From JAJYSO01 sp964451785 (GTDB lineage Bacteria; Bacteroidota; Bacteroidia; Flavobacteriales; Flavobacteriaceae): 37,186 nucleotides of DNA. The stretch is from positions 1 to 37,186 of the forward strand of contig CAYVJG010000031.1 in the NCBI GenBank assembly GCA_964451785.1, given 5' to 3'. Both the position numbers and the translations under genes were made by a program. This document shows positions 15,151-25,245 of this stretch, piece by piece; positions within the stretch are counted from its first letter, which is position 1, and every line of letters starts with the position of its first letter. The notes under the pieces were generated by a model. The model had not been told where the DNA came from. It did not search any database and saw only the letters and a list, made by a program, of their open reading frames with translations.

Positions 15151-18100
15151 CTAACGTTTTAGGGTAAAATGAGATTTAAAAATCTTTTTTACGCCTTCTT
15201 GTTCAAATTTAACTAAAAACCAATAATCATTTGACGGCATTGGTTTACCGTTAAAGGTACCGTCCCAGCCTTCATATTGGGGCGAGAAAGTTTTGAGTAG
15301 TTTACCATATCTATCAAAAATATGGATCTGTGCTTCGGGATGATTTCTCAAATCTTTAATAGTCCATTTATCGTTAAATCCGTCGGCATTAGGGGTGAAA
15401 AATTTAGGAAATTTAAGCACTTCAACTGCAATAACTGTTGCCCCACAAGTGCCGTGAATGCCTCTTACTCGAATCATGTGTGAGCCAGATTCGACATCGT
15501 AAAATTCATTACTCGTTTGATAAGAGCCGCCGTCCAATTGATATTCATACGCTCCCACTCCATCAACGATATCTACAGTAATAACGGCGATGTCTGAAAA
15601 GGGTTGACTGACATGTGCATCGATAACTGGTTGAGCCGATTCAAAAACTTCAACTGTAGTTGGTGCATAATTACAATTGGCACCTTGTTCTGGAGCTAAC
15701 TTTTCGGTTTCAACAGAATAAACCCCTGCTTCAGTAGCTTCAAAATTTGGCCCTGTATGCCTCAATTCGCCATTTAAATACCAATTTACAGTAAACTCAT
15801 TAGGGTCTAATCCAGATGATAACACGACAGGGGTAAGAGTGTCTGTAGAGCGATCCGTACAGATTGTACCACCATCAATAGCTAGTTCTAACAATGGATG
15901 AACTGTAAGTTGAAAAGAGGTTTGAGCAAAACAATTTTCATTATTAGCTGCCGTAGCATACACATAAATCGTATAGGTTCCTGGCGTATCAAATGTATAG
16001 TCTTCAGGTAAAATTTTATCTTCTCCGAATGGACTTCTGTAATAATCGATTGCTATACTATCATTTTGTGTAAGTTGAGCTAAGGTATAACTGCCACATT
16101 TCTCAATGTCTGAATACGTGTCAAGCACCGGAGTTTGAGATATGTCAACTGTAAAGCTAGTTTCGTCAATACAAGGAAAACGATCTCCGTTAATGGCATA
16201 TACAAAGACTTCTTGAGTAGTGGTCAGCGTATCACCGGCATAAAGTGCTAAGCCCTCTCCTCCGCTTTCTGTAAAATAATTGCCAGTTGTCAAATCAGGC
16301 AAAACGTAATAATCACAAGTCGTTATATTTTCAAAAGAATCAACTGATACACCATTGATATACACCGTAAAGAAGCTTTCGCTATAACAGGAGGTCAATT
16401 CGGGATAATCATTATAGATATAGATAAGTTGAGTAGAATCGATTGTAGTTCCTGCAGGCAAGAGTGTACCGGTTCCGGCTGGGCCTGTATAAAAATCGCC
16501 ATTTGTCAATTCTGGTAATTCAAAAGGTTCACAAGAGTAAATATCTGTAAACTGTTCAACTGGGGGTAAGCTGTAAACCTCAACATTAAAGTCAGTTTCA
16601 TTGGTACAGCCATTTTCTAAATTATTAATATACAGCGTTTGCGAAGTTGTAATTGTATCACCTGCAAACAACTGCGTTCCTGTACGGTTAGAATCTGTAA
16701 AATACGCTCCATTAGTCAAAGGTGGCAAAACGTAGCCTACATCTTCACAGGTAACCACATCTTCTAGCTCATCAACCTCAGGAATTGGGTTAATGGTGAC
16801 TTGAAACGAAGTGTTCTCCGTACAATTAGGCGTGGTAGTGGTTTGGGCATAATAGTAAACAACTTGAGAAGAGGTTAGTGTTGTGCCTTCTGGAATTGCC
16901 TGTCCCGCACCTGAAGCTTGAGTGTAGTAACCTCCAACTTCAAGATCTGGTAACACAAAACTTCCACAAGCAGTGATATCTTCAAAATCAGGAATTATAC
17001 TTATGTGAAATTGGTGTTGATTTGTACACCTTCCATCATCATTAAAGACATAAAGTGTTTGTGAGGAAGAAATAATATCGCCAGCATTCAACTGTGTTCC
17101 ATTGCCATTAGCTTGGGTATAGTAATTCCCATTTGTTAGTGTTGGCAGTACATATTGCGAACAAGTAATTACATCAGTAGGTTGATCAACTTCCGGCAAA
17201 GGATAAATCGTGATATTGAACGCTTGATCTCTACACAATACGCCATCAAATTCAACATAGTAATAAATAGTTTGACTTGTGGTCAGAGCCATTCCAGGCG
17301 ATAAAACCGTTCCGGATCCTGAAGGGCCATCTGGAGCTGTATAAAATTGACCAGCTGGAGGGTCTGGAACGATGTACTTGCCACAATGAGTTGTATCAAT
17401 TTCATATTCATCAGCCATAGTCACTTTAAAATGAGATTGATTGACACAACCATTTTCATTGGGTCCCGAAAAAATATAAATAAGTTGGGTTTGATCAATT
17501 ACGTCACCTGCAGCTAACACCTGTCCTGAAGCATTTGGGCCTGTATAATAGGTCCCATTAGTCAAACTTGGCAATTGAAAACTACTACAAGCCACTTGAT
17601 TTGTAATTTGATCAACAGGAGGTAATTCATTAATAATGATTTGAAATGATAAAACCACATAACATTCAGGCATCTGTTCATCTTCAACACGTAACCAAAG
17701 TGTCACTGAGGTTGCTGACTGCAAGGTATATGCTGCTGGCGTAGAAATGGCATTTGTATTGTTTTCAGCATCAGATTGCGATTCAAAAAACGAAAAATTA
17801 AAATTACTTTGACTTTGTCCATTTAATACATTAGGAATAATATCATTTAAATTGACTACTGAGCTAGGAGCCGCGCAAATTTCAATTGGTTCAGGAGAAT
17901 GATTAAGGTTAAATGGCGGATTGACATTGAGTTGAAAACTATATACAGCAGTGCAAAATTGTTCTGTATCTGTATTAAATAATTTAATATAAATAGTTTG
18001 ATTACCCGCGCTTTGATAAGCTGTCAAGTTGGCGTTAGGAATTTCATTTTGCGCAGTAACATCAGCCATCGAAGCATAATAAAACACTTGATAGTTATTG

Positions 18101-19263
18101 GGCACCTCCAAGGCAGAAATATCATTGCTGGTTAGGTCATAAGTATAGTTGCCACTTTCAGAATAGCAAGTCATTAGGTCTTCTGGTTGCGTAACCATTA
18201 ATTCGGCTAAAACAACTTCATCTGAAATCGCACAAGCAGTTCCATTTTTGGTAACCGTAACTTTATAGGTCCCACTTTGATTTACAGTTATGCTACTAGT
18301 AGTAACCGGTAGATTTACACCATTTCTAGACCAAACATGTTGATAAACAGAGGCGTCTAAGCCCGTACTTAGCGTTTGTGTATCACCTGAACAAATAGTG
18401 CGGTCAGCACCTAGGTTTATACTTGTTTCAAAACTCCCTGCTGCCAAGAAAATAGCTGAGTCGAAATTAGCATCTCCCGCATCGCCAATGACCAATCGAA
18501 TGCGATAAGAATTTCCGGGAACAATACCAGTAGCTGCATTCATCACCACACTATAGCCACGCATATTAATACTAGACGCAGCGGGATTAGTAACAGTGTA
18601 AGTTGAAAATAAATCAGGATTTACAGAACTACAGGATGGATTATAGGTATTATCTTTAATATTCCTGACAGAAATAGGGTCGTTTGTACCAGGAATCAAA
18701 GCTAGGTTTGTAGTTGTTCCTGTACTGAGATCTGTCAGTAAAAATGCAAACACATCGCTAGAGAGGCATTGCCACTCCCCATATTCATTTGAAGCAAAAA
18801 GAAAGTTGAATTCAAAATTGTTAGATAAGGGTACAAAATCAAACTGTAAATAAGCCACATCAGTAATTGAAGTAGATTGTCCTGTGGCTGCATTTATTTG
18901 TACTAAAGTTGTATCCGAATTGGAGTTGAGTTGACTACTTAAATTAAGTCCGGTATAATTTCCGGCTGTATACTGTGCTTTCCCAGAGCGAATCAACACC
19001 CCTTCAGAAATCGGAAAATTTCCACCTTGATTATTAAAATAGGCTACAGCTTGAGGTGAAGAAAGTTGAATATTTGATACCTCTGCACAGGCGTTATTCA
19101 GTAAAACAGACACCAGATCTTCTGTGGTATAAGAGGTGCCATCAACACTAATGGCTTGAGAGAATCCGGTGGAGCACACGAGAAACATCATCAATTTTAG
19201 TAGTGTACATCGCCAGAGATGATGCTGATTTTTCAGCATAGAAATAGTCGTTAGCTTTTTCAT
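15151..19263 (-). CDS. Giant secreted protein: choice-of-anchor L domain, repeats, T9SS type B sorting domain
   Basis: 1370 residues. A signal peptide covers about 1-36 (MMFLVCSTGFSQA). A choice-of-anchor L domain follows to about 285, with NFEFNFLFASNEYGEWQC. The centre holds Ig-like segments and then eight degenerate 75-90-residue repeats (about 545-1165), each with a Cys, then LPxLTNGxYYT and GTxLxAGDxIxxxQxxY. The C-terminus (about 1285-1370), with FFTPNADGFNDKW, IFDRYGKLL and a short YWFLVKF strand, is the type B sorting domain that directs export by the type IX system. Such proteins act as surface adhesins or gliding-associated factors; the ligand is unknown. A TAGTTTTG -7 element lies at 19311-19304 on the minus strand, without a clear -33. 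Confidence 0.93.
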   Translation of the reverse strand: MKKLTTISMLKNQHHLWRCTLLKLMMFLVCSTGFSQAISVDGTSYTTEDLVSVLLNNACAEVSNIQLSSPQAVAYFNNQGGNFPISEGVLIRSGKAQYTAGNYTGLNLSSQLNSNSDTTLVQINAATGQSTSITDVAYLQFDFVPLSNNFEFNFLFASNEYGEWQCLSSDVFAFLLTDLSTGTTTNLALIPGTNDPISVRNIKDNTYNPSCSSVNPDLFSTYTVTNPAASSINMRGYSVVMNAATGIVPGNSYRIRLVIGDAGDANFDSAIFLAAGSFETSINLGADRTICSGDTQTLSTGLDASVYQHVWSRNGVNLPVTTSSITVNQSGTYKVTVTKNGTACAISDEVVLAELMVTQPEDLMTCYSESGNYTYDLTSNDISALEVPNNYQVFYYASMADVTAQNEIPNANLTAYQSAGNQTIYIKLFNTDTEQFCTAVYSFQLNVNPPFNLNHSPEPIEICAAPSSVVNLNDIIPNVLNGQSQSNFNFSFFESQSDAENNTNAISTPAAYTLQSATSVTLWLRVEDEQMPECYVVLSFQIIINELPPVDQITNQVACSSFQLPSLTNGTYYTGPNASGQVLAAGDVIDQTQLIYIFSGPNENGCVNQSHFKVTMADEYEIDTTHCGKYIVPDPPAGQFYTAPDGPSGSGTVLSPGMALTTSQTIYYYVEFDGVLCRDQAFNITIYPLPEVDQPTDVITCSQYVLPTLTNGNYYTQANGNGTQLNAGDIISSSQTLYVFNDDGRCTNQHQFHISIIPDFEDITACGSFVLPDLEVGGYYTQASGAGQAIPEGTTLTSSQVVYYYAQTTTTPNCTENTSFQVTINPIPEVDELEDVVTCEDVGYVLPPLTNGAYFTDSNRTGTQLFAGDTITTSQTLYINNLENGCTNETDFNVEVYSLPPVEQFTDIYSCEPFELPELTNGDFYTGPAGTGTLLPAGTTIDSTQLIYIYNDYPELTSCYSESFFTVYINGVSVDSFENITTCDYYVLPDLTTGNYFTESGGEGLALYAGDTLTTTQEVFVYAINGDRFPCIDETSFTVDISQTPVLDTYSDIEKCGSYTLAQLTQNDSIAIDYYRSPFGEDKILPEDYTFDTPGTYTIYVYATAANNENCFAQTSFQLTVHPLLELAIDGGTICTDRSTDTLTPVVLSSGLDPNEFTVNWYLNGELRHTGPNFEATEAGVYSVETEKLAPEQGANCNYAPTTVEVFESAQPVIDAHVSQPFSDIAVITVDIVDGVGAYEYQLDGGSYQTSNEFYDVESGSHMIRVRGIHGTCGATVIAVEVLKFPKFFTPNADGFNDKWTIKDLRNHPEAQIHIFDRYGKLLKTFSPQYEGWDGTFNGKPMPSNDYWFLVKFEQEGVKKIFKSHFTLKR

Positions 19264-19492
19264 TAATAGATTGTATTGGTATAATAGATAGATAGTTACA
19301 CAGCAAAACTATAAAATAAGTTAATTTTGTTAATAAAATTATAGTTAACTTTTGTATAAAATCTAACAACAATCTTTAGGGTTTACCCCAAAATTAGAGT
19401 CCTTATTCATTTATTTTTAACCTTCTCTCCTATGCTCCTAATTTTTAATTGTACCTTGTGAATAATTACGCACTTAAACACTCAAAACTAAA

Positions 19493-19975
19493 ATGGAAAA
19501 CAAACGCATTAAAGACGCTATACATCAATTAACTTGTAATTTTAAAGGCGATTCTTGGCTGGATGAATATTTTATAAAAAAGCTACAGCATGTCACAGAA
19601 GACAGTGCTTTTATACGGCCTATTCCTGAGCTTCACAGTGTAGCGGAATTAATTGGCCATCTTTTAATTTGGCGCAGCGAAGGTATTAAAAAATTACAAG
19701 GGAAAGCACCGACAATTACTTCTAATAGTCCTGAAAACTGGCGTACTAATGAAGAATTGAAAAAAATAGGTTGGCAAAAATTAAAATCAGACTTTCACGA
19801 CAGCCAACACGCCTTAATAGAATTACTTCAAGACAAATCAGATTCGTTTTTAGAAGACAATGATTACGTGCCCGGTTATTCGTATAAGTACGTACTTGAT
19901 GGATTAATTCAACACGACATTTACCATTTGGGGCAAATAGGACTAACTACAAAATTACTAGCTATACATGCCTAA
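19493..19975 (+). CDS. DinB-like four-helix protein
   Basis: 160 residues, the size of DinB/YfiT family proteins. The metal-binding histidines are visible: H48 in HSVAELIGHLLIW and H141/H145 in QHDIYHLGQIG. DinB-like proteins are four-helix bundles; some transfer thiols (bacillithiol or mycothiol), many are uncharacterised. It is isolated between two convergent or divergent leftward genes and looks monocistronic. Confidence 0.85.
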   Translation: MENKRIKDAIHQLTCNFKGDSWLDEYFIKKLQHVTEDSAFIRPIPELHSVAELIGHLLIWRSEGIKKLQGKAPTITSNSPENWRTNEELKKIGWQKLKSDFHDSQHALIELLQDKSDSFLEDNDYVPGYSYKYVLDGLIQHDIYHLGQIGLTTKLLAIHA

Positions 19976-20023
19976 TGCTCATAAATTGCCCCAAAAACTC
20001 TAAGCAATACAATCAGCAATAAA

Positions 20024-20746
20024 TCACACGCTATTATTAGCTATATAAGTTTTTAAGGCTTCCTTATAGCCCGGAGCAATGGTAATTGAGGCCTTTCCAA
20101 TGACAATATGATTGCGTTCAATGGCTTCAATTTTATCTAACGCAATGATATAAGACCTATGCACGCGCATAAATTTTGATGAAGGTAATTTTTCTTCAAG
20201 TTTTTTTAAACTCATCAAGGTCAATATAGGCTTGAAGCTATCGTTGAGGTGTATTTTCACATAATCCTTTAAGCCTTCAATATAAAGTATCTCTGAAAAC
20301 ACAATTTTAACTTGCTTGTAATCAGACTTTACAAAGAAAAAATCAAGTGTAGATTCACTGCTATAGTCTTCTGTCCACTGTAGAGCTAAACTCGCTTTTG
20401 CTTTATGAACAGCAGCTAAAAACTCTGCATAATCAAAAGGTTTTAAAAGGTAATCAATGGCATTAACTTTATAGCCTTCAAGGGCGTAGTCTTCAAAAGC
20501 TGTAGTAAAAACGATTTTACTTGTAGATGGTATCAATCTAGAAAATTCCATCCCTGTGAGTTCGGGCATTTGAATATCTAAAAAAAACAGATCTATTTGC
20601 TCTGTAGCATCTATATACTGCATGGCCTCAACGGCACTACTACACTTTGCCTTCAAGGTTAAAAAAGGAGTTTTCAGTACATAACTTTCTAACAAACTTA
20701 AAGCCATGGGTTCATCATCAACAATCAAGCAGCTTAGTTTTTTCAT
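20024..20746 (-). CDS. LytTR family response regulator
   Basis: 240 residues. The receiver domain (1-120) has D10-D11, the phosphoacceptor D57 in FFLDIQMPELTG, T79 and the K102 in LLKPFDY. The C-terminal LytTR DNA-binding domain (about 135-240) has FFVKSDYKQVKI, ILYIEGLKDYVKI and FMRVHRSYI. Its start overlaps the kinase stop by 4 bp, so the two are coupled. It lies directly downstream of a MacAB-TolC-type operon and probably regulates it. A shared 11-mer in the two upstream regions is a candidate site. Confidence 0.95.
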   Translation of the reverse strand: MKKLSCLIVDDEPMALSLLESYVLKTPFLTLKAKCSSAVEAMQYIDATEQIDLFFLDIQMPELTGMEFSRLIPSTSKIVFTTAFEDYALEGYKVNAIDYLLKPFDYAEFLAAVHKAKASLALQWTEDYSSESTLDFFFVKSDYKQVKIVFSEILYIEGLKDYVKIHLNDSFKPILTLMSLKKLEEKLPSSKFMRVHRSYIIALDKIEAIERNHIVIGKASITIAPGYKEALKTYIANNSV

Positions 20747-21774
20747 GGTGTCACGGTAATAATTTTTAATTCAGCAGTAAAGGTTTTTTTAGAAACATAG
20801 GTTTTAAAATCATGTTGATGCGGATAAAGTAAATTTAATCTTTTTTGAAGATTCTCAAGGCCTATCCCCGACCCGCTTTTATCAGCTGTAGATTTTGGAA
20901 AATTTGTATTAGTCGCCTTAAATAAAATCGCGCGGTCTTGAATTTGCATTTTAAAGTGAATTACTGACTCTTGTGTAGCCGAAATACCGTGCTTAAAGGC
21001 ATTTTCAACAATCGCTATAAATAATAATGGCGCAATTGTCACTTCAGGAATTTTTTGAGGAAAATCTATATTTATCTTAGTGTGATCTGTCATGCGCAAC
21101 CTCATAAGCTCTATATATTTATGGAGAAACTCCACTTCTTCCGCTAACTTAATTTTATCGACATTAGATTTATACAACAAATGACGCATAAGTTTACTCA
21201 GACTATGAATTCCTTGCTTAGCTTTATCAGGAGCAAAATCAACCATTGAATATATTGTATTCAAGGCGTTAAAAAAAAAGTGAGGTTGCAGTTGATATTT
21301 GAGTAACTGTAATTCAGATTGTAACTTAATATTATCGGCTTCAATTTTTAATTCTTCGGCTTTTTGAATTTTATTCCCTGCATTAATGGCTAATGCAAAT
21401 GCTACAGGTATGGTATAAATAAGCATATCCATAAAGTAAATAAAGGCTGTAGGTGGTCCTTTTTTATCTATGTGCTCAAGCCCCTGTGTGAAAAATTCAA
21501 AAAGCTGATGTTTTATAAAAATTAAACTTAAAATAAACAGTAGATTAAGACTAAAGTAATACAATTTATGTTGCTCAAAAAACCTTCTGATAAACACCAA
21601 ATAATTGGTATAAAATATAATGGCCAATAAAAACAAATGCAACCAAAAATGTCTAAATAAATCCTGCCAATTTATATCAGACCCTATTGAAAATGCTAAG
21701 GGCAAGAAAAATAAAACCATCCACACTAACACATGTAGACTGATTTCAATTTTTTTATTTTTATAATTAATCAT
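20743..21774 (-). CDS. LytS-type sensor histidine kinase
   Basis: 343 residues. Four N-terminal membrane helices (about 12-30, 45-62, 72-90, 112-130) are joined by a short coiled coil to a His_kinase domain. The phosphorylated histidine is H165 in LQPHFFFNALNTIYSMVD. The HATPase region carries ENAFKHGI and GIGLENLQKRL. There is no extracytoplasmic sensor domain, so it probably senses a signal in the membrane, as kinases of antibiotic-efflux systems do. It starts 200 bp downstream of the permease gene and may have its own promoter. Confidence 0.94.
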   Translation of the reverse strand: MINYKNKKIEISLHVLVWMVLFFLPLAFSIGSDINWQDLFRHFWLHLFLLAIIFYTNYLVFIRRFFEQHKLYYFSLNLLFILSLIFIKHQLFEFFTQGLEHIDKKGPPTAFIYFMDMLIYTIPVAFALAINAGNKIQKAEELKIEADNIKLQSELQLLKYQLQPHFFFNALNTIYSMVDFAPDKAKQGIHSLSKLMRHLLYKSNVDKIKLAEEVEFLHKYIELMRLRMTDHTKINIDFPQKIPEVTIAPLLFIAIVENAFKHGISATQESVIHFKMQIQDRAILFKATNTNFPKSTADKSGSGIGLENLQKRLNLLYPHQHDFKTYVSKKTFTAELKIITVTP

Positions 21775-21870
21775 TTTCCAATACAGTTGTCTTGATGCTC
21801 GATAAAGTTACTTAAAACAACAATCAATTCACCTAAAAGTGGTTGATTTTTATAGCCTTTACTAATTTTA

Positions 21871-21881
21871 TACACCTAGTT
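21871..21881 (-). promoter_or_regulatory. Shared 11-mer upstream of the kinase gene
   Basis: TACACCTAGTT is found here, about 97 bp upstream of the kinase start, and again at 26581-26591 upstream of the efflux operon in the same orientation. A related ACCTAAAA lies at 21831-21838. LytTR proteins bind short directly repeated motifs, so this is a candidate site only. Confidence 0.35.
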
Positions 21882-21974
21882 TAAACCAATGATAAAGCTA
21901 GCGTATTCTATTTATTATTTTGCAAATCTCATGGTCTAAAACTGTTTATATTAGTGCCTTCTAAAACCATTTCC

Positions 21975-23192
21975 TTATTCATATCTCAAGGCATTAATAG
22001 GATCTAGTTGAGCGGCTTTCCGAGCAGGATACCAGCCAAAAAAGACGCCGGTAATGGTACATACAGCAAAAGATAACACTATTGAAATTACCGTAACTTT
22101 AACAGGCCAACCTGCAAAAAGTTGGATACCGTAGGCAGATAACAATCCTATCAACACTCCTAAAATGCCGCCTGTAATACTCACCAAAACGGACTCTATC
22201 AAAAACTGCCACAAGATATCCTTATCTTTTGCTCCTATTGCCATGCGCAGACCTATTTCTTTAGTGCGTTCTTTAACCGAAACATACATGATATTCATAA
22301 TTCCAATTCCTCCAACTATCAAAGATATACTAGCAATAGCAACCAATAAAAGTGTTAACATTTCACTGGTAGAACTGAACATAGAAATAATTTCTTGTTG
22401 AGAAAATACATTAAAATCATTTGCTTTATCTGCGCTAATTTGGTGTTGTTTTTCGAGTATCAATTTAATTTCATTGACCGCGGCATCTGCTTGTTGTTCA
22501 CTAATAGCTGAGGCGACAATTGACTGTAAATAAGTTTGGGCTAGCACGCGCTTTTGAACAGCAGTATAGGGAGCCAGAACGATATCATCTTGATCTTGTC
22601 CAAAGGTATTTTCTCCCTTTTCTTCCAAAACACCAATAACTTTAAAAGGAATGTTTTTAAACCTCATCATCTTCCCTATTGGATTAACGCCAGGAAAGAG
22701 ATTTTGAGCTACAGTTGCTCCAATTACAGCTACTTTTGTCAACCTAAGAACATCATCATCCGTAAACATAGCCCCCTCTTCTACTGCCCAATCTCGAGTA
22801 TTTAAATAGTTTGGTGAAACGCCGTAAATTGTCGTTGGCCAGTTGTTTGATCCTGCTATAGTTTGGCCGCTTCCATTGACAACCGGCGAAATCTGCTGGA
22901 TTAATTTAGCTTCTCTCTGTAAGGCATTGTAGTCTTCTAAGGTCAATGTTTGCATATCTGAAGGATCTGAACGCACACCTCCTCTCATCCCGGCTCCGGG
23001 ACGAATGCTAATTAAATTGGCCCCCATACTAGAAATATTTTCTTTAATACTCGCCTTAGACCCTTCACCGATGGCTAGCATAGCTATGACTGATGCCACC
23101 CCTATAATTATCCCCAGCATAGTGAGCATGGTTCTAGTTTTATTAAGCATAATAGCTTTCCAGGCAATCTTTATTAAATTTGAAAAATTCAT
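21975..23192 (-). CDS. MacB-like ABC permease (FtsX fold)
   Basis: 405 residues. One N-terminal helix (about 18-43, LTMLGIIIGVASVIAMLAIG) precedes a periplasmic domain (45-270) and three C-terminal helices. The coupling segment GIMNIMYVSVKERTKEIGLR and the end DPINALRYE are standard for the MacB/LolE group. Unlike E. coli MacB, the ATPase is a separate gene 10 bp upstream. With the adaptor and TolC genes it should form a mechanotransmission pump that drives periplasmic substrates through the outer membrane; the substrate is unknown. Confidence 0.93.
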   Translation of the reverse strand: MNFSNLIKIAWKAIMLNKTRTMLTMLGIIIGVASVIAMLAIGEGSKASIKENISSMGANLISIRPGAGMRGGVRSDPSDMQTLTLEDYNALQREAKLIQQISPVVNGSGQTIAGSNNWPTTIYGVSPNYLNTRDWAVEEGAMFTDDDVLRLTKVAVIGATVAQNLFPGVNPIGKMMRFKNIPFKVIGVLEEKGENTFGQDQDDIVLAPYTAVQKRVLAQTYLQSIVASAISEQQADAAVNEIKLILEKQHQISADKANDFNVFSQQEIISMFSSTSEMLTLLLVAIASISLIVGGIGIMNIMYVSVKERTKEIGLRMAIGAKDKDILWQFLIESVLVSITGGILGVLIGLLSAYGIQLFAGWPVKVTVISIVLSFAVCTITGVFFGWYPARKAAQLDPINALRYE

Positions 23193-23202
23193 AAGGCTCT
23201 TT

Positions 23203-23943
23203 TTATTTGGGTTGGGGTAATTTTTCTAATTCTGATTTTGCGGCTCGACGATGGGTTACCAATTGGTCAGCTTTGATGAGTCCATCTCTTAAAATAACGG
23301 TCCACTTACTGAATTGAGCAATATCATCCTCGTGCGTAACAAACCCAATGGTAATACCTTGATCATTCAATTCTTGAAAGAGTTGCATCACTTCATATGA
23401 GGTTCGGGTGTCTAAGTTTCCCGTGGCTTCATCAGCCAGTAAAATGACGGGGTGATTGACCAATGCGCGTGCAATAGCCACGCGCTGTTGTTGTCCTCCA
23501 GAGAGTTGACTGGGCACATGGTGCATCCTACTTTCCAAACCTACATGCTTTAATGCCTTTACAGCTCGTGCTCTTCGCTCTTCTGACGAGATCGAAGCAT
23601 TGTAAAGCAGTGGTAATTCTACATTTTCTAAAGCGGATGTTTTAGACAAGAGATTATACAATTGAAAAATAAACCCAATCTTGGTGTTTCTGATAGCAGC
23701 TAATTGGTTGCTGTTTAAACTCTTCACCTGAACCCCATCGAGCTCATAGTTGCCAGAAGTAGGTTGATCTAAACAGCCTAAGGTGTTGAGAAAGGTTGAC
23801 TTTCCTGAGCCACTGGTGCCCATAATTGTTACAAATTCGCCCTTCCCAATAGTCAAATCAATACCTTTTAGCGCATGAACAATTTCATCGCCCATCTTAA
23901 AATCGCGCTTCAGATTTTCTATTCTTATAATAGGTTTTTCCAT
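23203..23943 (-). CDS. MacB/LolD-like ABC ATPase
   Basis: 246 residues. Walker A GTSGSGKST (about 43-51), Q-loop FIFQLYNLL, signature LSGGQQQR, Walker B ILLADEATGNLD and switch VTHE are all intact. The closest group is the LolD/MacB ATPase of type VII exporters, which pairs with FtsX-fold permeases such as the one 10 bp downstream. The gene follows the adaptor by 53 bp. Confidence 0.94.
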   Translation of the reverse strand: MEKPIIRIENLKRDFKMGDEIVHALKGIDLTIGKGEFVTIMGTSGSGKSTFLNTLGCLDQPTSGNYELDGVQVKSLNSNQLAAIRNTKIGFIFQLYNLLSKTSALENVELPLLYNASISSEERRARAVKALKHVGLESRMHHVPSQLSGGQQQRVAIARALVNHPVILLADEATGNLDTRTSYEVMQLFQELNDQGITIGFVTHEDDIAQFSKWTVILRDGLIKADQLVTHRRAAKSELEKLPQPK

Positions 23944-23996
23944 GATTTTATACTATAAATTCTGTGTACTTTGAATTTAATAAACTACAATTACTT

Positions 23997-25244
23997 TTAC
24001 TGCGGTGCTTTGCCTTTTTCATTTTTGTGATCTGGCGGTTTGGGCATAAAAGGACTACTGCCTTCTGAGGCTGACTGTTCATCGGCAGAGGTTGATTTTT
24101 CCAAGGCAATTACAACATCATCTTCTGCACTAAGCCCTGACTTTACTACCATATTCACGCGGTCAGTAATGCCTGTTGAAATAGACTTTTGTACCAAGCT
24201 TCCATCATTATTTTTAACCCATACATAGGTCTTGTCAAAAGATTTAGTAAGGATTTTAGGCAACTGTTGTCCATTTAAATTTTGTGAGTAATAGGCTTTA
24301 ATGAGGTCTAATGAAGGTGCAAAATTAATAGCTGTAACTGGAAGTGTAGCCACTGATTTAAGTTCATGTGTATAAATACTCACAGTAGCGGTTAGTCCTG
24401 GTTTTAATTTTTCTTCAGGATTATCTGCACTGATAATAACCGTATAGGTGACTACATTAGATTCAGTAGTTGGTGATAACCGTACTTGGATCACTTTTCC
24501 GTTAAATGTTTGTTCAGGATAAGCATCAACGGTAAAACTCACACGCTGACCTACTTTTACCCCTCCAATGTCTGCCTCATCTACATCGGCTTCTACTTGC
24601 ATCTTCTTGATATCCTTTGCAATTGTAAAAAGTGTAGGCGTTGTCATACTTGCAGCAACCGTTTGCCCTTCCTCTACCTCTCGACTTAAAACAATACCGT
24701 CAATTGGGGCATAGATATTAGCATAACTCAAATTTGTTTTGGCTTGAGCGAGGGCTGTTTCTCTCTGGTTGAGCAATTGCTTAGCGTTATTCATTTGATA
24801 TTCTGCCGATTCATAATCTGCTTTACTGATTACTCCGGCTTGAAACATATTGTGTTGACGCTCATAATTTTGACGGTAATACCGCAATTCATTTTCGGCA
24901 GCATTGTATTGTGCCTGAGCATTATTAACTGATTCTTGCAGGTTTGTTTTATCTAACTCAGCAATTAACTGACCTTTTGATACCTCTGAATTATAATCGA
25001 CATAAATATGATTTATGATCCCTGAAACCTGTGTCCCTACCTCCACTTGATCTACAGGTTCTATCGTGCCGGTAGCTGTAATTGAGGTGATGATGTCTTC
25101 TTGCTCTAGGCTAACCGTCTGTATCATAATTGACGATTGTTCTGGACCGTATAAAATTTTATACCCCAACCCCAAAACAATAACTACTACTAGAAGAATG
25201 AGTGTGTTCTGTTTTACTTTTTTATTATTTTTCATGCGTGTCAT
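23997..25244 (-). CDS. MacA-like periplasmic adaptor (membrane fusion protein)
   Basis: 415 residues. An N-terminal signal-anchor (about 12-31) is followed by a lipoyl half (TGTIEPVDQVEVGTQVSGI), a long coiled-coil hairpin (about 95-175), the second lipoyl half (LSYANIYAPIDGIVLSREV) and a beta-barrel/MP domain. The C-terminus is short and rich in Ser, Pro and Lys. The ATG at 25244 starts one base after the TolC stop; ATG at 25235 is an equally good start. It links the inner-membrane ABC pump to the TolC channel encoded upstream. Confidence 0.93.
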   Translation of the reverse strand: MTRMKNNKKVKQNTLILLVVVIVLGLGYKILYGPEQSSIMIQTVSLEQEDIITSITATGTIEPVDQVEVGTQVSGIINHIYVDYNSEVSKGQLIAELDKTNLQESVNNAQAQYNAAENELRYYRQNYERQHNMFQAGVISKADYESAEYQMNNAKQLLNQRETALAQAKTNLSYANIYAPIDGIVLSREVEEGQTVAASMTTPTLFTIAKDIKKMQVEADVDEADIGGVKVGQRVSFTVDAYPEQTFNGKVIQVRLSPTTESNVVTYTVIISADNPEEKLKPGLTATVSIYTHELKSVATLPVTAINFAPSLDLIKAYYSQNLNGQQLPKILTKSFDKTYVWVKNNDGSLVQKSISTGITDRVNMVVKSGLSAEDDVVIALEKSTSADEQSASEGSSPFMPKPPDHKNEKGKAPQ

Positions 25245-25245
25245 T

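Noticed and set aside
22165..22401. Plus-strand open frames opposite the permease, adaptor and TolC genes
   Set aside because: They are antisense shadows of well-supported genes with no independent domain.
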